A stretch of DNA of 64,000 nt. Origin: Dyadobacter jejuensis. Its GTDB lineage: Bacteria; Bacteroidota; Bacteroidia; Cytophagales; Spirosomataceae. Position numbers and translations under genes: made by a program. The stretch lies in NCBI RefSeq assembly GCF_003149085.1, contig NZ_QGDT01000002.1, positions 124,001 through 188,000 of the forward strand. Reading direction: 5' to 3'. Under the pieces are notes generated by a model. That model was not told the DNA's origin and made no database searches. It saw only the letters and a list, made by a program, of their open reading frames with translations. Below, one piece after another: positions 37,812-46,870 of this stretch; the first letter of the stretch is position 1, and every line of letters begins with the position of its first letter.

Positions 37812-38593
37812 TGAGAGAGCTCGTCACCGTTATTATCCCTGTTTTCAATACCGCCCTGTCGCCCACCGAAAACGCTATACTGGACCAATCTTTAGGCCTG
37901 TTGAAAAGCTACCCGATCATTTTTATTGGAGCCGAAGGAAATGGCCTCGTCAAGGATATGCCTATTAATGACTTAAAAACTCAGTTCATCACTTTTCCTG
38001 CCAAGTATTTTAGTTCTCGAAAAGCGTTTTCTAAATTACTACTGCTAGCCGATTTTTATGAACGATTCAGCTGGAGCGAGTTTTTACTGATACACCCTCT
38101 CAATACTTGGCTGCTTCGAGATGAGCTACATTATTGGTGCAAACAGGGCCACGACTTACTCATGGCACAACCCGATTGGCAGCAATGCACCATACAACCG
38201 GGCCTTAGGGGGCAGTTTAAAAGGATTATGGGTCCTTCACCCGGGGAAAAAGTATCCTTGGGAACCGCCTTTGGGATGGGTGGATTTTACTTGTGCCATT
38301 TAGAACGTATTCGTTCGGTTCTAAAGAAATTCAAAAATGAAGCCTATCAATACCGTCACGCAGAAGCAATTGACAATGCCGAAGCCGTTTTCTTCGAACT
38401 TGTTCCGAATAGAACCTTACCCCAATTGAGAAGACCCACCACCATCGTCGAGAACTTTTTTGCCCTCCAGCAGGGGCAATTCGCAGGGATGGAAAAGGGA
38501 TTAAGTAAAAAAAACCTTCCATTTGCGATCACGGGCATTCGCACAGGCCTAGAGCTATCGCAAACCCTGCAGAAATTAGCCCGCAGCCATTAA
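37811..38593 (+). CDS. DUF5672-like putative glycosyltransferase with altered catalytic motif
   Basis: 260 residues. The N terminus 'LVTVIIPVFNTALSPTENAI' and the central 'LRDELHYWCKQGHDLLMAQP' match the DUF5672 pattern. In the family a Gln-x-Asp motif normally precedes that block; here the corresponding residues read HPLN (95-98), so the Asp looks replaced by Asn. It could be inactive, work without a metal or serve as a scaffold. Start and stop of neighbouring genes overlap here (TAATG). Confidence 0.65.
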   Translation: MRELVTVIIPVFNTALSPTENAILDQSLGLLKSYPIIFIGAEGNGLVKDMPINDLKTQFITFPAKYFSSRKAFSKLLLLADFYERFSWSEFLLIHPLNTWLLRDELHYWCKQGHDLLMAQPDWQQCTIQPGLRGQFKRIMGPSPGEKVSLGTAFGMGGFYLCHLERIRSVLKKFKNEAYQYRHAEAIDNAEAVFFELVPNRTLPQLRRPTTIVENFFALQQGQFAGMEKGLSKKNLPFAITGIRTGLELSQTLQKLARSH

Positions 38594-38607
38594 ATAGTTT
38601 CAAAAAA

Positions 38608-39561
38608 ATGAATATTATATATACTGTCTGTAACCGAAAATCATTACCTCATGCCTTGGCGCTTGGCGACTCGGTTCGTAAGCACCAACCCACCGATAGA
38701 TTTGTGCTGGGCTGGGTCGACGACGTGATCCCGAATCAGCTACCCAAGGATGTAGAACTATTGGAGGTTACTAAGCTAGGCATTCCACAATGGGAGGCTA
38801 TGAAGACCCAGTACTATACCTATGAGCTCCTGGCAGCGACGCGCCCCTGGTTTGCTCAGCAACTGATCGGGCAGCTAACTTCATCAGACAGGCTGATATT
38901 TTTGGCTCCCACAGTGGTACTTTGGACCGACTTGCAGCATAGTTTACAACGTGAAGAACAGGCACTTTTTACCCCCCAAGCCAACCGACCCATACCTAAA
39001 AGTGCGTTACTTAAGGACCATCAGATCCTGAATACGGGGATGTTTCATGCCGGGTCCTGGATATTAAGCGCGAGTGATCAAGGCAAGGATTTCCTTGGCT
39101 GGTGGGCTCAACGGACTCAAGACCGAGCCTATTTTGACCTATGCCAGGGCATGTGTATGGACCAGTTATGGCTCAATTACGCCCCGATACACCTCCCTAA
39201 TTGGGGAAAATTAGCTGCTGACAGCTGGCATTACGGACTCAATAAATTGGCATTTCAAGATATTACGCTACAAAATAGCAAACCATACTTAAACAATATG
39301 CCCGTATGGTCGACAGACTTTGCCGGAATCACCTTCTTCGACCCCATATGGTCGGACTATAGCAATTCGGTAAGAAATCGGCCTCAATTTGCCACCTTAC
39401 TCAATGCCTACCAACTCCAGCTGGATGGGCTCAAGACCGAATATGGTTTGGGGGGCAATGCTGGTTATGGGAAAGTGGCCCAGATAAGTCCGAATAGGCT
39501 CCTGCGCAACAGAACGGCTAAAAAAATAAAATTGATCACCACATTCATAGATAATTACTAA
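38608..39561 (+). CDS. GT8-like glycosyltransferase paralogue lacking the DxD motif
   Basis: 317 residues, collinear with the product of the gene at 36828: 'YTVCNRKSLPHALALGDSV', 'ILNTGMFHAGSW' and 'DLCQGMCMDQLWLNYAPIH' align with its counterparts. At the position of that protein's DPD this one reads APT (100-102, IFLAPTVVLW). It is therefore a probable pseudoenzyme or a transferase with another metal site. No frameshift or stop is seen, so it is maintained as a gene. Confidence 0.72.
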   Translation: MNIIYTVCNRKSLPHALALGDSVRKHQPTDRFVLGWVDDVIPNQLPKDVELLEVTKLGIPQWEAMKTQYYTYELLAATRPWFAQQLIGQLTSSDRLIFLAPTVVLWTDLQHSLQREEQALFTPQANRPIPKSALLKDHQILNTGMFHAGSWILSASDQGKDFLGWWAQRTQDRAYFDLCQGMCMDQLWLNYAPIHLPNWGKLAADSWHYGLNKLAFQDITLQNSKPYLNNMPVWSTDFAGITFFDPIWSDYSNSVRNRPQFATLLNAYQLQLDGLKTEYGLGGNAGYGKVAQISPNRLLRNRTAKKIKLITTFIDNY

Positions 39562-39564
39562 CCC

Positions 39565-40470
39565 ATGATAAGGGTTAGGAATGGACCAAATATGACATTT
39601 CTCCAAACACATACTCGAGCATTAAGGGAATTAATATCCCCGACAACGCTACCACCGGTGGTCGAGACGGCCGCTGGCTGGCCCAAGCTTACCATTATTA
39701 CGCCCTCCTATAATCAGGGCGATTTCTTGGAGCGGACCATACTGAGTATTATCAACCAAGGCTACCCCAACCTCGAATATATGATTATTGACGGGGGCTC
39801 CACCGATCATAGTGTAGAGGTAATCCGTAAGTACGAAAAACACCTAACTTACTGGGTGTCAGAAAAGGACAAAGGGCAGGTCGACGCGATCAACAAGGGG
39901 CTGGCTCGTGCTACAGGGGAGTATATTGCCTTTCAAAACTCAGACGACGTCTATTTTCCAGGCACACTCCGGCGCTTCGGCCAAGCGGCCCAACAACGCC
40001 CCGACGATATACTCTATGGTGACTTATTTATGATCACCACCGACGATGAAGTCACCGAATTGCTTAAAACAACCTCTTATAGCCTGCAATGCCAACTTTT
40101 GGAAGGCATGCAGATACACAACCAATCCTTGTTTTTCAAAAAGTCGTTGGTCGACCGCCATGGTCCTTTCGACGCACAGTTTCGTTTCGCCTTCGACTAT
40201 GAATTTATTACCCGATATACGATCGACGGAAAGTCGACCGTTAGGAAAGTCGAAGGGTTGGCGGGGGCCCTTAGGGTGCATGCCGACGCCAAGTCCTCAA
40301 CCATAGCCACAGTGGGGGTAAGCGAACATGAACAAATTCAAAAAACTTATCTTGCAGCGAGTTCTTTGGCACCCACCAAATTAAGCTACCTTTGGTGTAG
40401 AATGCGCAAGATCCTTTATTTTGCGACCAACTTCGATTTCAAATACATACTATACAGAACCACCAGATGA
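39565..40470 (+). CDS. Glycosyltransferase family 2
   Basis: 301 residues. GT-A fold with 'PKLTIITPSYNQGDFLERTI', MIIDGGSTD, 'DKGQVDAINKGLARATGEYI' and the DxD-like FQNSDDVY near residue 130. It is an inverting cytoplasmic transferase for glycan assembly. An ATG at 39592 (MTFLQTH) is an alternative start. The stop overlaps the polymerase/ligase-like gene by 4 bp. Confidence 0.93.
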   Translation: MIRVRNGPNMTFLQTHTRALRELISPTTLPPVVETAAGWPKLTIITPSYNQGDFLERTILSIINQGYPNLEYMIIDGGSTDHSVEVIRKYEKHLTYWVSEKDKGQVDAINKGLARATGEYIAFQNSDDVYFPGTLRRFGQAAQQRPDDILYGDLFMITTDDEVTELLKTTSYSLQCQLLEGMQIHNQSLFFKKSLVDRHGPFDAQFRFAFDYEFITRYTIDGKSTVRKVEGLAGALRVHADAKSSTIATVGVSEHEQIQKTYLAASSLAPTKLSYLWCRMRKILYFATNFDFKYILYRTTR

Positions 40471-41798
40471 ACTGGAGTTTATTAAATATTTGGCAAAACT
40501 TTACCTATCTCAGATACTCCTTGGGCATTATGATGATGTTCAATGGGTTTCCCCTTATTTTCTTTATTAGGGACACCCTGAAGATAGGTCCTGCAAGCAG
40601 TGTATTTACGGCGGCTTTTATGTTGCTAGCACTACTGCTAATGACCCCGCCACATTTATTTAAACGCTATTATAAGCCAAATCCCATCCTATTCAACCTA
40701 GGATTGGGATTCTTGGTCATAGCCTTCTATTATTTTATGTTTATCAACACCTCTGGCAAGGCTGTTGCCGATATGGGAAACTTCGTGTTTACGGGTGCTT
40801 TCCTATTTCTGTTGATGCATATCCCCAATGATATCCGGGATACCTTGCTGGTCATGATATTCCTAGTTTCGTTGTTCTGTAATGTTACCTTGGTGTATTC
40901 TTTACTTACCGACCCCAATTGGTCGCCAGGCATGCGGGCTGCGGTCAATTTCTCTAACGAAGGGGCACAACCCGGAGGAAATCCGCATATTACGGCCCGA
41001 AATGGCGTCATTTGCCTCGTATCGGCATGGGTCATGTTGGTGGAGACCAAGGGGATATTCACAAAAATCTTCCTATTTTTCGCCAGTCTTTTCAGCCTGG
41101 GTGTGGTGATACTCTCCTTAGCCAAGTCGAGCTATTTGGGTATAGGACTCATGATAGGGTCTTATTTTATCTTTAAGTTCAAGGCCAAGAACATTGTGAC
41201 GTCCATTATTGGATTGTTCAAATTTAGCAATATGGTCATCTTAATGATCATCCTGTTGATCATCAATTATTTCCTCAACCGATACGCCGATGTATACTAC
41301 CTGATAATGGGTTATTGGGATGTGTTCGAAAATAGGATCCTGGATGTAATCTTTACCTCTACCGGTTTGCGACTATCGGAAACGGCCGATGTTGACTATT
41401 CCGCGATGGGGCGAGTCAGCGGTTTTGGGACCTTCGTCGAAACCTTCTTTTCCTGGAACGTATTCCTGGGTATGGGTTATAAATACAAATACCTCGATGT
41501 ACCCATCCTAGAGTCGTTTGTGAATCATGGGGTATTTGGCTTTGTTTTCTTTGCCGGTTTCAACCTATTCCTTTTCATTTTTGCCTTTAGGGAGGTCAAG
41601 CGTAATACGCACCCCTTGAATACCTTTTTGGCCTATTTCTTTATTTCCATGTCTATTTTATTAGCCACTGGCGGCAGGCCCTACGACGTTACCTTCTGGT
41701 TCCCTTATGCAGTCATGATACGCTTCCTGGGCGTTCATTATCCCGCTACTGGTATAGCGAGCAGTAGTAGTGCACCGTCCTTGGAAGCCGCCCGATAG
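40467..41798 (+). CDS. O-antigen polymerase/ligase-like membrane protein (Wzy/WaaL type)
   Basis: 443 residues with about 10-12 TM helices and a large extracytoplasmic loop around 265-330, the topology of O-antigen polymerases and ligases. The loop has Arg residues (NRILDVIF; STGLRLSE) and is followed by GRVSGFGTFVETF. Whether it polymerises the glycan or ligates it to a lipid cannot be decided from sequence. With an ABC exporter in the locus, a ligase role is the more economical idea. Confidence 0.7.
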   Translation: MNWSLLNIWQNFTYLRYSLGIMMMFNGFPLIFFIRDTLKIGPASSVFTAAFMLLALLLMTPPHLFKRYYKPNPILFNLGLGFLVIAFYYFMFINTSGKAVADMGNFVFTGAFLFLLMHIPNDIRDTLLVMIFLVSLFCNVTLVYSLLTDPNWSPGMRAAVNFSNEGAQPGGNPHITARNGVICLVSAWVMLVETKGIFTKIFLFFASLFSLGVVILSLAKSSYLGIGLMIGSYFIFKFKAKNIVTSIIGLFKFSNMVILMIILLIINYFLNRYADVYYLIMGYWDVFENRILDVIFTSTGLRLSETADVDYSAMGRVSGFGTFVETFFSWNVFLGMGYKYKYLDVPILESFVNHGVFGFVFFAGFNLFLFIFAFREVKRNTHPLNTFLAYFFISMSILLATGGRPYDVTFWFPYAVMIRFLGVHYPATGIASSSSAPSLEAAR

Positions 41799-41859
41799 GA
41801 TGGACCTAACCCATACTAAATAAAACTAACAACCGATATAAATCGCATCATTCGTTTAA

Positions 41860-42930
41860 ATGAAAGGAAGAGTAGAACAATTGGATGGTCTGCGAGGGAT
41901 ATTTTCTGTTCTGGTGGTGGCCCATCATCATAATGCTTTTAAGGAATCCATTTTCTACAACAACTTTTTCGTTATCAATTCGGATCTTTTTGTAGACTTT
42001 TTTTTCGTTCTCAGCGGATTTGTGATTGCGATGAACTACAACGATCGGATTAAAAGCCCGTCCGATTTTTTTAGTTTCCTAAAAAAACGGATCATACGCC
42101 TTTACCCACTCCTGGTATTTACTGAACTCGTCTTTCTGCTCTTTAATATTATAGGGGATCATAGCCCGCTGAAAAACTTCAGCATGGATCCTATGTATTA
42201 CGTGCGGACCGTCACGGATACGCTAACCTTTATGGGCTCTACCCCCATTTTTGGCGACTGGATAGGCCTCAACTACCCATCCTGGTCCATCTCCGCCGAG
42301 ATGATCGCCTACGTCGTGTATGGCCTGGTCATCCTATTGGCCCTTCGAAACCGCTATGTTGTCCTTACGCTTATTTCCATGGCTTGCATAGGGTTCATAG
42401 TCTGGAAGGGGGATTATATCTTGGCTTATGACTATGGCTTCATCCGTGGCATCCTCTGCTTTTGTGTAGGCGTTTTTACGCATTTGCTACTCTCCAAAGT
42501 ACGCCTCCGTCTCAGTACCGCCGAATTCCCCTTTATCATCCTCATGGTGGCGGCCATGTATGCGACCCATCATTGGGAGCTCCATCTAGGAAAACTGATG
42601 TTTCCCTTTATATTCTCCATGGGTATCATCGTATTTTCAAGCTCTACTGGTCCCCTTACACGGCTCTTGAGTAGTGGTCCCATGCAATATCTGGGAAAAA
42701 TCTCTTACTCCATTTATTTGAACCATGCCATCGTTTTGATTCTAATGAATGTAGTTCTATTCCGCTTTTTCAAACTATCACCCACTGAGCCCATGATTTT
42801 TGCCTCTTTGGTAGGCTCTATTGCCCTTACAATCGCCTACTCCCATCTAACCTATCACCTGGTTGAAATGCGGATAGGCAACTATTTTAGAAAAAAAACG
42901 ACTACATCTCGAACTATTAGCAGTCATTAA
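41860..42930 (+). CDS. Acyltransferase-3 family membrane protein
   Basis: 356 residues with about 10 TM helices. 'QLDGLRGIFSVLVVAHHHN' and 'DLFVDFFFVLSGFVIAMNY' are the family hallmarks, and 'YPSWSISAEMIAY' matches the second conserved region. Such enzymes O-acetylate (or otherwise acylate) surface sugars using a cytoplasmic acyl donor. It is the last gene clearly tied to the polysaccharide locus. Confidence 0.9.
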   Translation: MKGRVEQLDGLRGIFSVLVVAHHHNAFKESIFYNNFFVINSDLFVDFFFVLSGFVIAMNYNDRIKSPSDFFSFLKKRIIRLYPLLVFTELVFLLFNIIGDHSPLKNFSMDPMYYVRTVTDTLTFMGSTPIFGDWIGLNYPSWSISAEMIAYVVYGLVILLALRNRYVVLTLISMACIGFIVWKGDYILAYDYGFIRGILCFCVGVFTHLLLSKVRLRLSTAEFPFIILMVAAMYATHHWELHLGKLMFPFIFSMGIIVFSSSTGPLTRLLSSGPMQYLGKISYSIYLNHAIVLILMNVVLFRFFKLSPTEPMIFASLVGSIALTIAYSHLTYHLVEMRIGNYFRKKTTTSRTISSH

Positions 42931-42981
42931 ACCTTTTGCACGGCTAAATGGTTATTTATAAAAAAATAAATAACTTATATT

Positions 42982-43278
42982 ATGGCTACTTTCAAAGAAC
43001 TCATCAACAGTAATAAACCCGTCGTGGTCGATTTTTTTGCGGAATGGTGCGGCCCCTGTAAGACCATGAAGCCAATTCTAGAAAATGTAAAATCGGACCT
43101 AGGCGATTCGGCCTCTATTATCAAGGTAGATGTAGACAAGAACCCTTCTGCCGCTCAAGCCTATAAAATTCAAGGAGTACCCACCCTCATTATTTTCAAA
43201 CATGGCAAGCCAGTATGGAGGCAATCAGGCGTGGTTCAAGCCGACCAGCTAAAATCAGTAATTAAGAAATATCTCTAA
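42982..43278 (+). CDS. trxA: Thioredoxin
   Basis: 98 residues, a single thioredoxin fold with active site WCGPC at 22-26 and cis-Pro in GVPTLIIFKHG. There is no signal peptide, so a cytoplasmic disulfide reductase. It lies 51 bp after the acyltransferase and 14 bp before nagA. Whether it is the main thioredoxin of the cell is not known. Confidence 0.93.
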   Translation: MATFKELINSNKPVVVDFFAEWCGPCKTMKPILENVKSDLGDSASIIKVDVDKNPSAAQAYKIQGVPTLIIFKHGKPVWRQSGVVQADQLKSVIKKYL

Positions 43279-43292
43279 TATTGAGTCCATAA

Positions 43293-44408
43293 ATGACTGG
43301 CATCCAACAAGTATTCGCAGCAAATGTATATTCGGGAACTACGCATCTCACCCATCAGGTGCTCACCATTCGGGAGGGGCGGATCCTAACGATGGCTCCC
43401 GGCGAACCTACCGAAGGGATGCCGTCCTACAGCCATCTCGCTCCCGGCCTATTCGACATCCATATCAACGGCGGGGAGCACTTTCATTTTACACAAAAAC
43501 CCGACGAACATACCCTGGCGGACATAGACGCTGCCAGCGCCTCCTCGGGGACTGCCTACACCTTACCCACGCTTATTACATCCGATACTGGCAACATCCT
43601 CCAAGGACTGCAGGCCGTTAGGAATTACCAAAGCAAAAACCCTACGACCGGTGTGTTGGGCATGCACCTGGAAGGGCCCTTTATAAACCCTAAAAAGCGA
43701 GGCGCTCATTTGGCACAATTTGTACGAAAGCCTAAAAACTCGGAGCTAAAGGAGATTATCCATGCAGGGGAAGGGGTATTAAAAATGATGACCATAGCCC
43801 CCGAACAATTTTCGGTGGAGCAAATCACCATGCTTCAAGAGGCTGGTATTGTTATTTCGGCTGGCCACTCCGATGCTACCTATCAACAGGCACAAGCAGC
43901 ATTCGGGCAGGGCATACGGCTGGTTACTCATCTATACAACGCCATGTCGGCATTCCACCACCGGGCTCCAGGATTGGTAGGGGCCACCTTCGACCACCCC
44001 GAAGTATACGCACCCATCATCGTCGACGGGGTTCATTGCGACTATGCCGCGGCACGTGTAGCCTATCAACTCAAGAAGAAAAAGCTAATCCTTATTTCCG
44101 ATGCCTTGTTCCTTCACCAAAAGGTAACGTCCTTCCAATGGGGAGACTTCGATGCGCAGCTGGTCGACGGTCAGTACGTGAACCAAGAGGGGAATTTGGC
44201 GGGAGGTGCCATTACCTTGGGCGAGGCTATTCATAACGCGGTAACCTTCCTGGGCATTCCACCCATAGAGGCCTTAGAAATGGCCACCTCACGGCCGGCT
44301 ATGGCCATGGGACTTAGTGAGCACATCGGCCAAATTGCCCCCGGATACCCCGCTGTATTCACGGCATTTAACCCATCCTTGACGAATTTTGAAGTGCTGC
44401 GCTTTTAA
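43293..44408 (+). CDS. nagA: N-acetylglucosamine-6-phosphate deacetylase
   Basis: 371 residues of the amidohydrolase superfamily. The H-x-N first-metal motif is in 'LFDIHINGG' (57-59). The metal Glu is in 'MHLEGPFINPKKRGAH', the His ligands in 'SAGHSDATYQQAQAAF' and 'LVTHLYNAM', and the catalytic Asp in ISDA. It yields glucosamine 6-phosphate and acetate during GlcNAc recycling or chitin use, which fits the GH18-like gene at the end of the window. nagB is not adjacent. Confidence 0.94.
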   Translation: MTGIQQVFAANVYSGTTHLTHQVLTIREGRILTMAPGEPTEGMPSYSHLAPGLFDIHINGGEHFHFTQKPDEHTLADIDAASASSGTAYTLPTLITSDTGNILQGLQAVRNYQSKNPTTGVLGMHLEGPFINPKKRGAHLAQFVRKPKNSELKEIIHAGEGVLKMMTIAPEQFSVEQITMLQEAGIVISAGHSDATYQQAQAAFGQGIRLVTHLYNAMSAFHHRAPGLVGATFDHPEVYAPIIVDGVHCDYAAARVAYQLKKKKLILISDALFLHQKVTSFQWGDFDAQLVDGQYVNQEGNLAGGAITLGEAIHNAVTFLGIPPIEALEMATSRPAMAMGLSEHIGQIAPGYPAVFTAFNPSLTNFEVLRF

Positions 44409-44480
44409 ATATATGGCGAAGTATTTATTGAATAAGGCCTTTAAAAAAGACCTCCTATACCTCAGCAATCATTAAATAGT

Positions 44481-44497
44481 CGAGGGTCTGCCCCTCG
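44481..44497 (+). other. Short GC-rich hairpin after nagA
   Basis: cgaggg (44481-44486) pairs with ccctcg (44492-44497) around a 5-nt loop, in the 211-bp gap between nagA and the PhoD gene. No T tract follows; possible 3'-end structure only. Confidence 0.3.
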
Positions 44498-44619
44498 TAG
44501 CGTGGAGGCCAGCCGTCTAATTGAGTAGAAAGTCGAATACCCGCACTTTCATTCTACAGCAAGAACGGATCGTTTTTTGTTACCACACTCAAACCTTTTG
44601 GCTCGCAAAACCCTATAAG

Positions 44620-46077
44620 ATGTCCTCGAATAACCGACGCATATTCCTAAAAAAAGCGGGTGCCGCCGTAGCACTCTCTTCACTTACATTTGACGAGAAT
44701 CTATTTACGTCACTCCCTACCCTGAAGGGAGAGCCTGACCTGTATTTTAGCAATGGTATCAAGATAGCGGAAGTGACTACCGATTCGGCCATTTTCTGGA
44801 CAAGGCTATGTGCCGACCGTACTCCCAAACCCGTAAAACACGAACGCCGTGAAGAGGTATTCAGACATCCCATCGATTTCGATGAAAATGGAAACGTCCC
44901 TGATATGGATGGGGCCGTAGCGGGTAAAAGTGGTATGGCAAGGGTTAAGCTTCGGCACAAATCCTTTCGCTATACTTCGGAGTGGATAAAAACCGATGCC
45001 GACAAAGACCATACTATCCAAATAGAAGTGGCCAATCTGAAACCGAATACCCGGTATGACGTGCTTTGGGAGGCTAAGAGCCAGGAAAATGGCCCTGTTT
45101 CTCGTAGTCAAGGACAATTTACGACCGCTCCAGCCCCCATGGCTACCGAGGATGTCAGTCTGGTAACGTCTACCTGCCAGTACTTTTGGTCATTCGACGA
45201 CCAGACTCGTGGGTTCCGCTCCTACGACGCCATGCGCCAATTAAAACCCGATTTCTTTATCCATACCGGCGACTATATCTATTACGACAAGCCGGGGCCC
45301 ATGGCCACTAACACCGAAAAGGCCCGCCACAAATGGCATGCTATGAACGGATGGCCTTCCCTACAGGATTTGTTTGCACAAACGCCCATCTATATGCTCA
45401 AGGACGACCACGACCTGCTTCGTGACGACGTAGACCCCAGCAAACCCAAATTTGGCGAGCTGACCTATACGGACGGCCTTAAAATATGGAGCGAAAATGC
45501 CCCCCTCCATGCCGAGCCCTATCGCACCATACGTTGGGGAAAAAACCTACAGATATGGCTCTTAGAGGGGCGTGAATTCCGTAGTAAAAACAAATCGGAG
45601 GATGGCCCCCAGAAGACCATATTAGGAGCCAAGCAAAAACAATGGCTGGAAGAAACCGTAAGTGCCTCCGATGCCACCTTTAAGCTGCTCTTCTCGGCTA
45701 CTCCGGTAGTTGGCCCCGACCGCCCCCAAAAGACCGACAACCATGCCAATAAAGCCTTTGAAACGGAAGGCAAATGGCTACGAAACCTTATCGCCAAACA
45801 AAACAATATGTACGTTGTAAATGGCGATCGCCACTGGCAGTACGTCTCCCAGGATGCCGATACCAAAATTATGGAGTTTGGCTCAGGCCCCGTTAGCGAC
45901 TTTCATGTTCAGGGCTGGGATGCCGACGACGTCCGTCCCGAACACCGCTTTTTGCGACTGAAAGGAGGCTTTTTAGGGATAACGGTAAAAACACGCCCCG
46001 ACAAAAAGACTGAAATCGCCTTTACGCATTACGACGTAAACGGGCAGGCGGTACATCGAGAAACATTTGAAGCCTAG
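44620..46077 (+). CDS. PhoD-family alkaline phosphatase/phosphodiesterase
   Basis: 485 residues from the ATG at 44620; the open frame extends to a TTG at 44521 but that part lacks family character. The N terminus (NNRRIFLKKAGAAVALSSL) resembles a Tat signal with an RR-x-F-L-K core. An N-terminal beta-sandwich is followed by the metallophosphatase core: 'FIHTGDYIYYD', 'YMLKDDHD', LLEGREFRS and 'VNGDRHWQYVS'. The usual LDxRxxR is LEGREFR here, a change in a metal-ligand region worth noting. It releases phosphate from phosphomono- or diesters in the periplasm. Convergent with the VOC gene (12-bp gap). Confidence 0.87.
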   Translation: MSSNNRRIFLKKAGAAVALSSLTFDENLFTSLPTLKGEPDLYFSNGIKIAEVTTDSAIFWTRLCADRTPKPVKHERREEVFRHPIDFDENGNVPDMDGAVAGKSGMARVKLRHKSFRYTSEWIKTDADKDHTIQIEVANLKPNTRYDVLWEAKSQENGPVSRSQGQFTTAPAPMATEDVSLVTSTCQYFWSFDDQTRGFRSYDAMRQLKPDFFIHTGDYIYYDKPGPMATNTEKARHKWHAMNGWPSLQDLFAQTPIYMLKDDHDLLRDDVDPSKPKFGELTYTDGLKIWSENAPLHAEPYRTIRWGKNLQIWLLEGREFRSKNKSEDGPQKTILGAKQKQWLEETVSASDATFKLLFSATPVVGPDRPQKTDNHANKAFETEGKWLRNLIAKQNNMYVVNGDRHWQYVSQDADTKIMEFGSGPVSDFHVQGWDADDVRPEHRFLRLKGGFLGITVKTRPDKKTEIAFTHYDVNGQAVHRETFEA

Positions 46078-46089
46078 CCGTACATCCAC

Positions 46090-46602
46090 TTAGTTTTGAT
46101 AAGCACCAGAAGAATAGGTGAGTTCATAACTATGCGTATAAATTTCAAATACGATGCCAAAGGGGTCTTCTACGTAGCACATCTTAAAGGGCTTGTCTTC
46201 CGGATAATATTCCCTAATCGGCATGCGTTGCTTGCCCCCTTTGGCCACTATTTTACTTATCAGCTCTTCAATATCTGGATCCTGAACGCAAAAGTGAAAC
46301 AGACCCGTATTGAAGGGACTGAACGCAGGGGCGTCCTTTATCCCATGAGGGAAAGAGAATAGCTCTACGCCAATGCCATCTGAAGTGGCTAAATGGGCAA
46401 TTTCGAATTCTTCCCAATCCTCCCCAAAAACGTCTATACACATTTGACCAATGGCCGTTTCTTTCTCCTTTTTCACTTTGGAGGGCTCCATAATCACATA
46501 CCAGCCCATCACTTCCGAATAGAAGTCTACGGCTTGCTGAATATTCGGAACGGTAAGTCCAATATGCGAAAATGATCGTGGATAATTTTTATTTCTTTTC
46601 AT
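46090..46602 (-). CDS. VOC-family (glyoxalase/bleomycin-resistance fold) protein
   Basis: 170 residues. 'FSHIGLTVPNIQQAVDFYSEV' opens a VOC domain with a metal-ligand His; a second half with 'GLFHFCVQDPDIEELISKI' and 'YVEDPFGIVFEIYTH' supplies the other His and Glu. It could be a dioxygenase, lyase or resistance protein; the substrate is unknown. It is divergent from the HxlR regulator, a frequent arrangement for a regulated enzyme. Confidence 0.87.
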   Translation of the reverse strand: MKRNKNYPRSFSHIGLTVPNIQQAVDFYSEVMGWYVIMEPSKVKKEKETAIGQMCIDVFGEDWEEFEIAHLATSDGIGVELFSFPHGIKDAPAFSPFNTGLFHFCVQDPDIEELISKIVAKGGKQRMPIREYYPEDKPFKMCYVEDPFGIVFEIYTHSYELTYSSGAYQN

Positions 46603-46655
46603 AGGTTCTATTTTTGCCTACAAAATTCGGCTATATTTACCCCAATAGCAACAAC

Positions 46656-46669
46656 TTACTAAAAAGTAA
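46656..46669. promoter_or_regulatory. Candidate operator between the VOC and HxlR genes
   Basis: ttact-aaaa-agtaa is a symmetric site in the 268-bp divergent region. HxlR regulators bind short A/T-rich symmetric sites of this style, so it may control both genes; this is inference from symmetry and position. Confidence 0.3.
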
Positions 46670-46870
46670 TATAGTACCCAAAAAGAGTATAATTAACATT
46701 ATCAACAGATTAGACTTATCACAAGTGTACAAATTGTTCTCAAAAAACGGATTGGGGCGATCCATTTTTTTCTAGACCCGATCATCTAGTGGATAGCTGA
46801 TGGCTCACTACCGGTCGTAAAAATGCGCACACACCATCATTCGTGATACGGTCTCTTAACTAAATTTATT

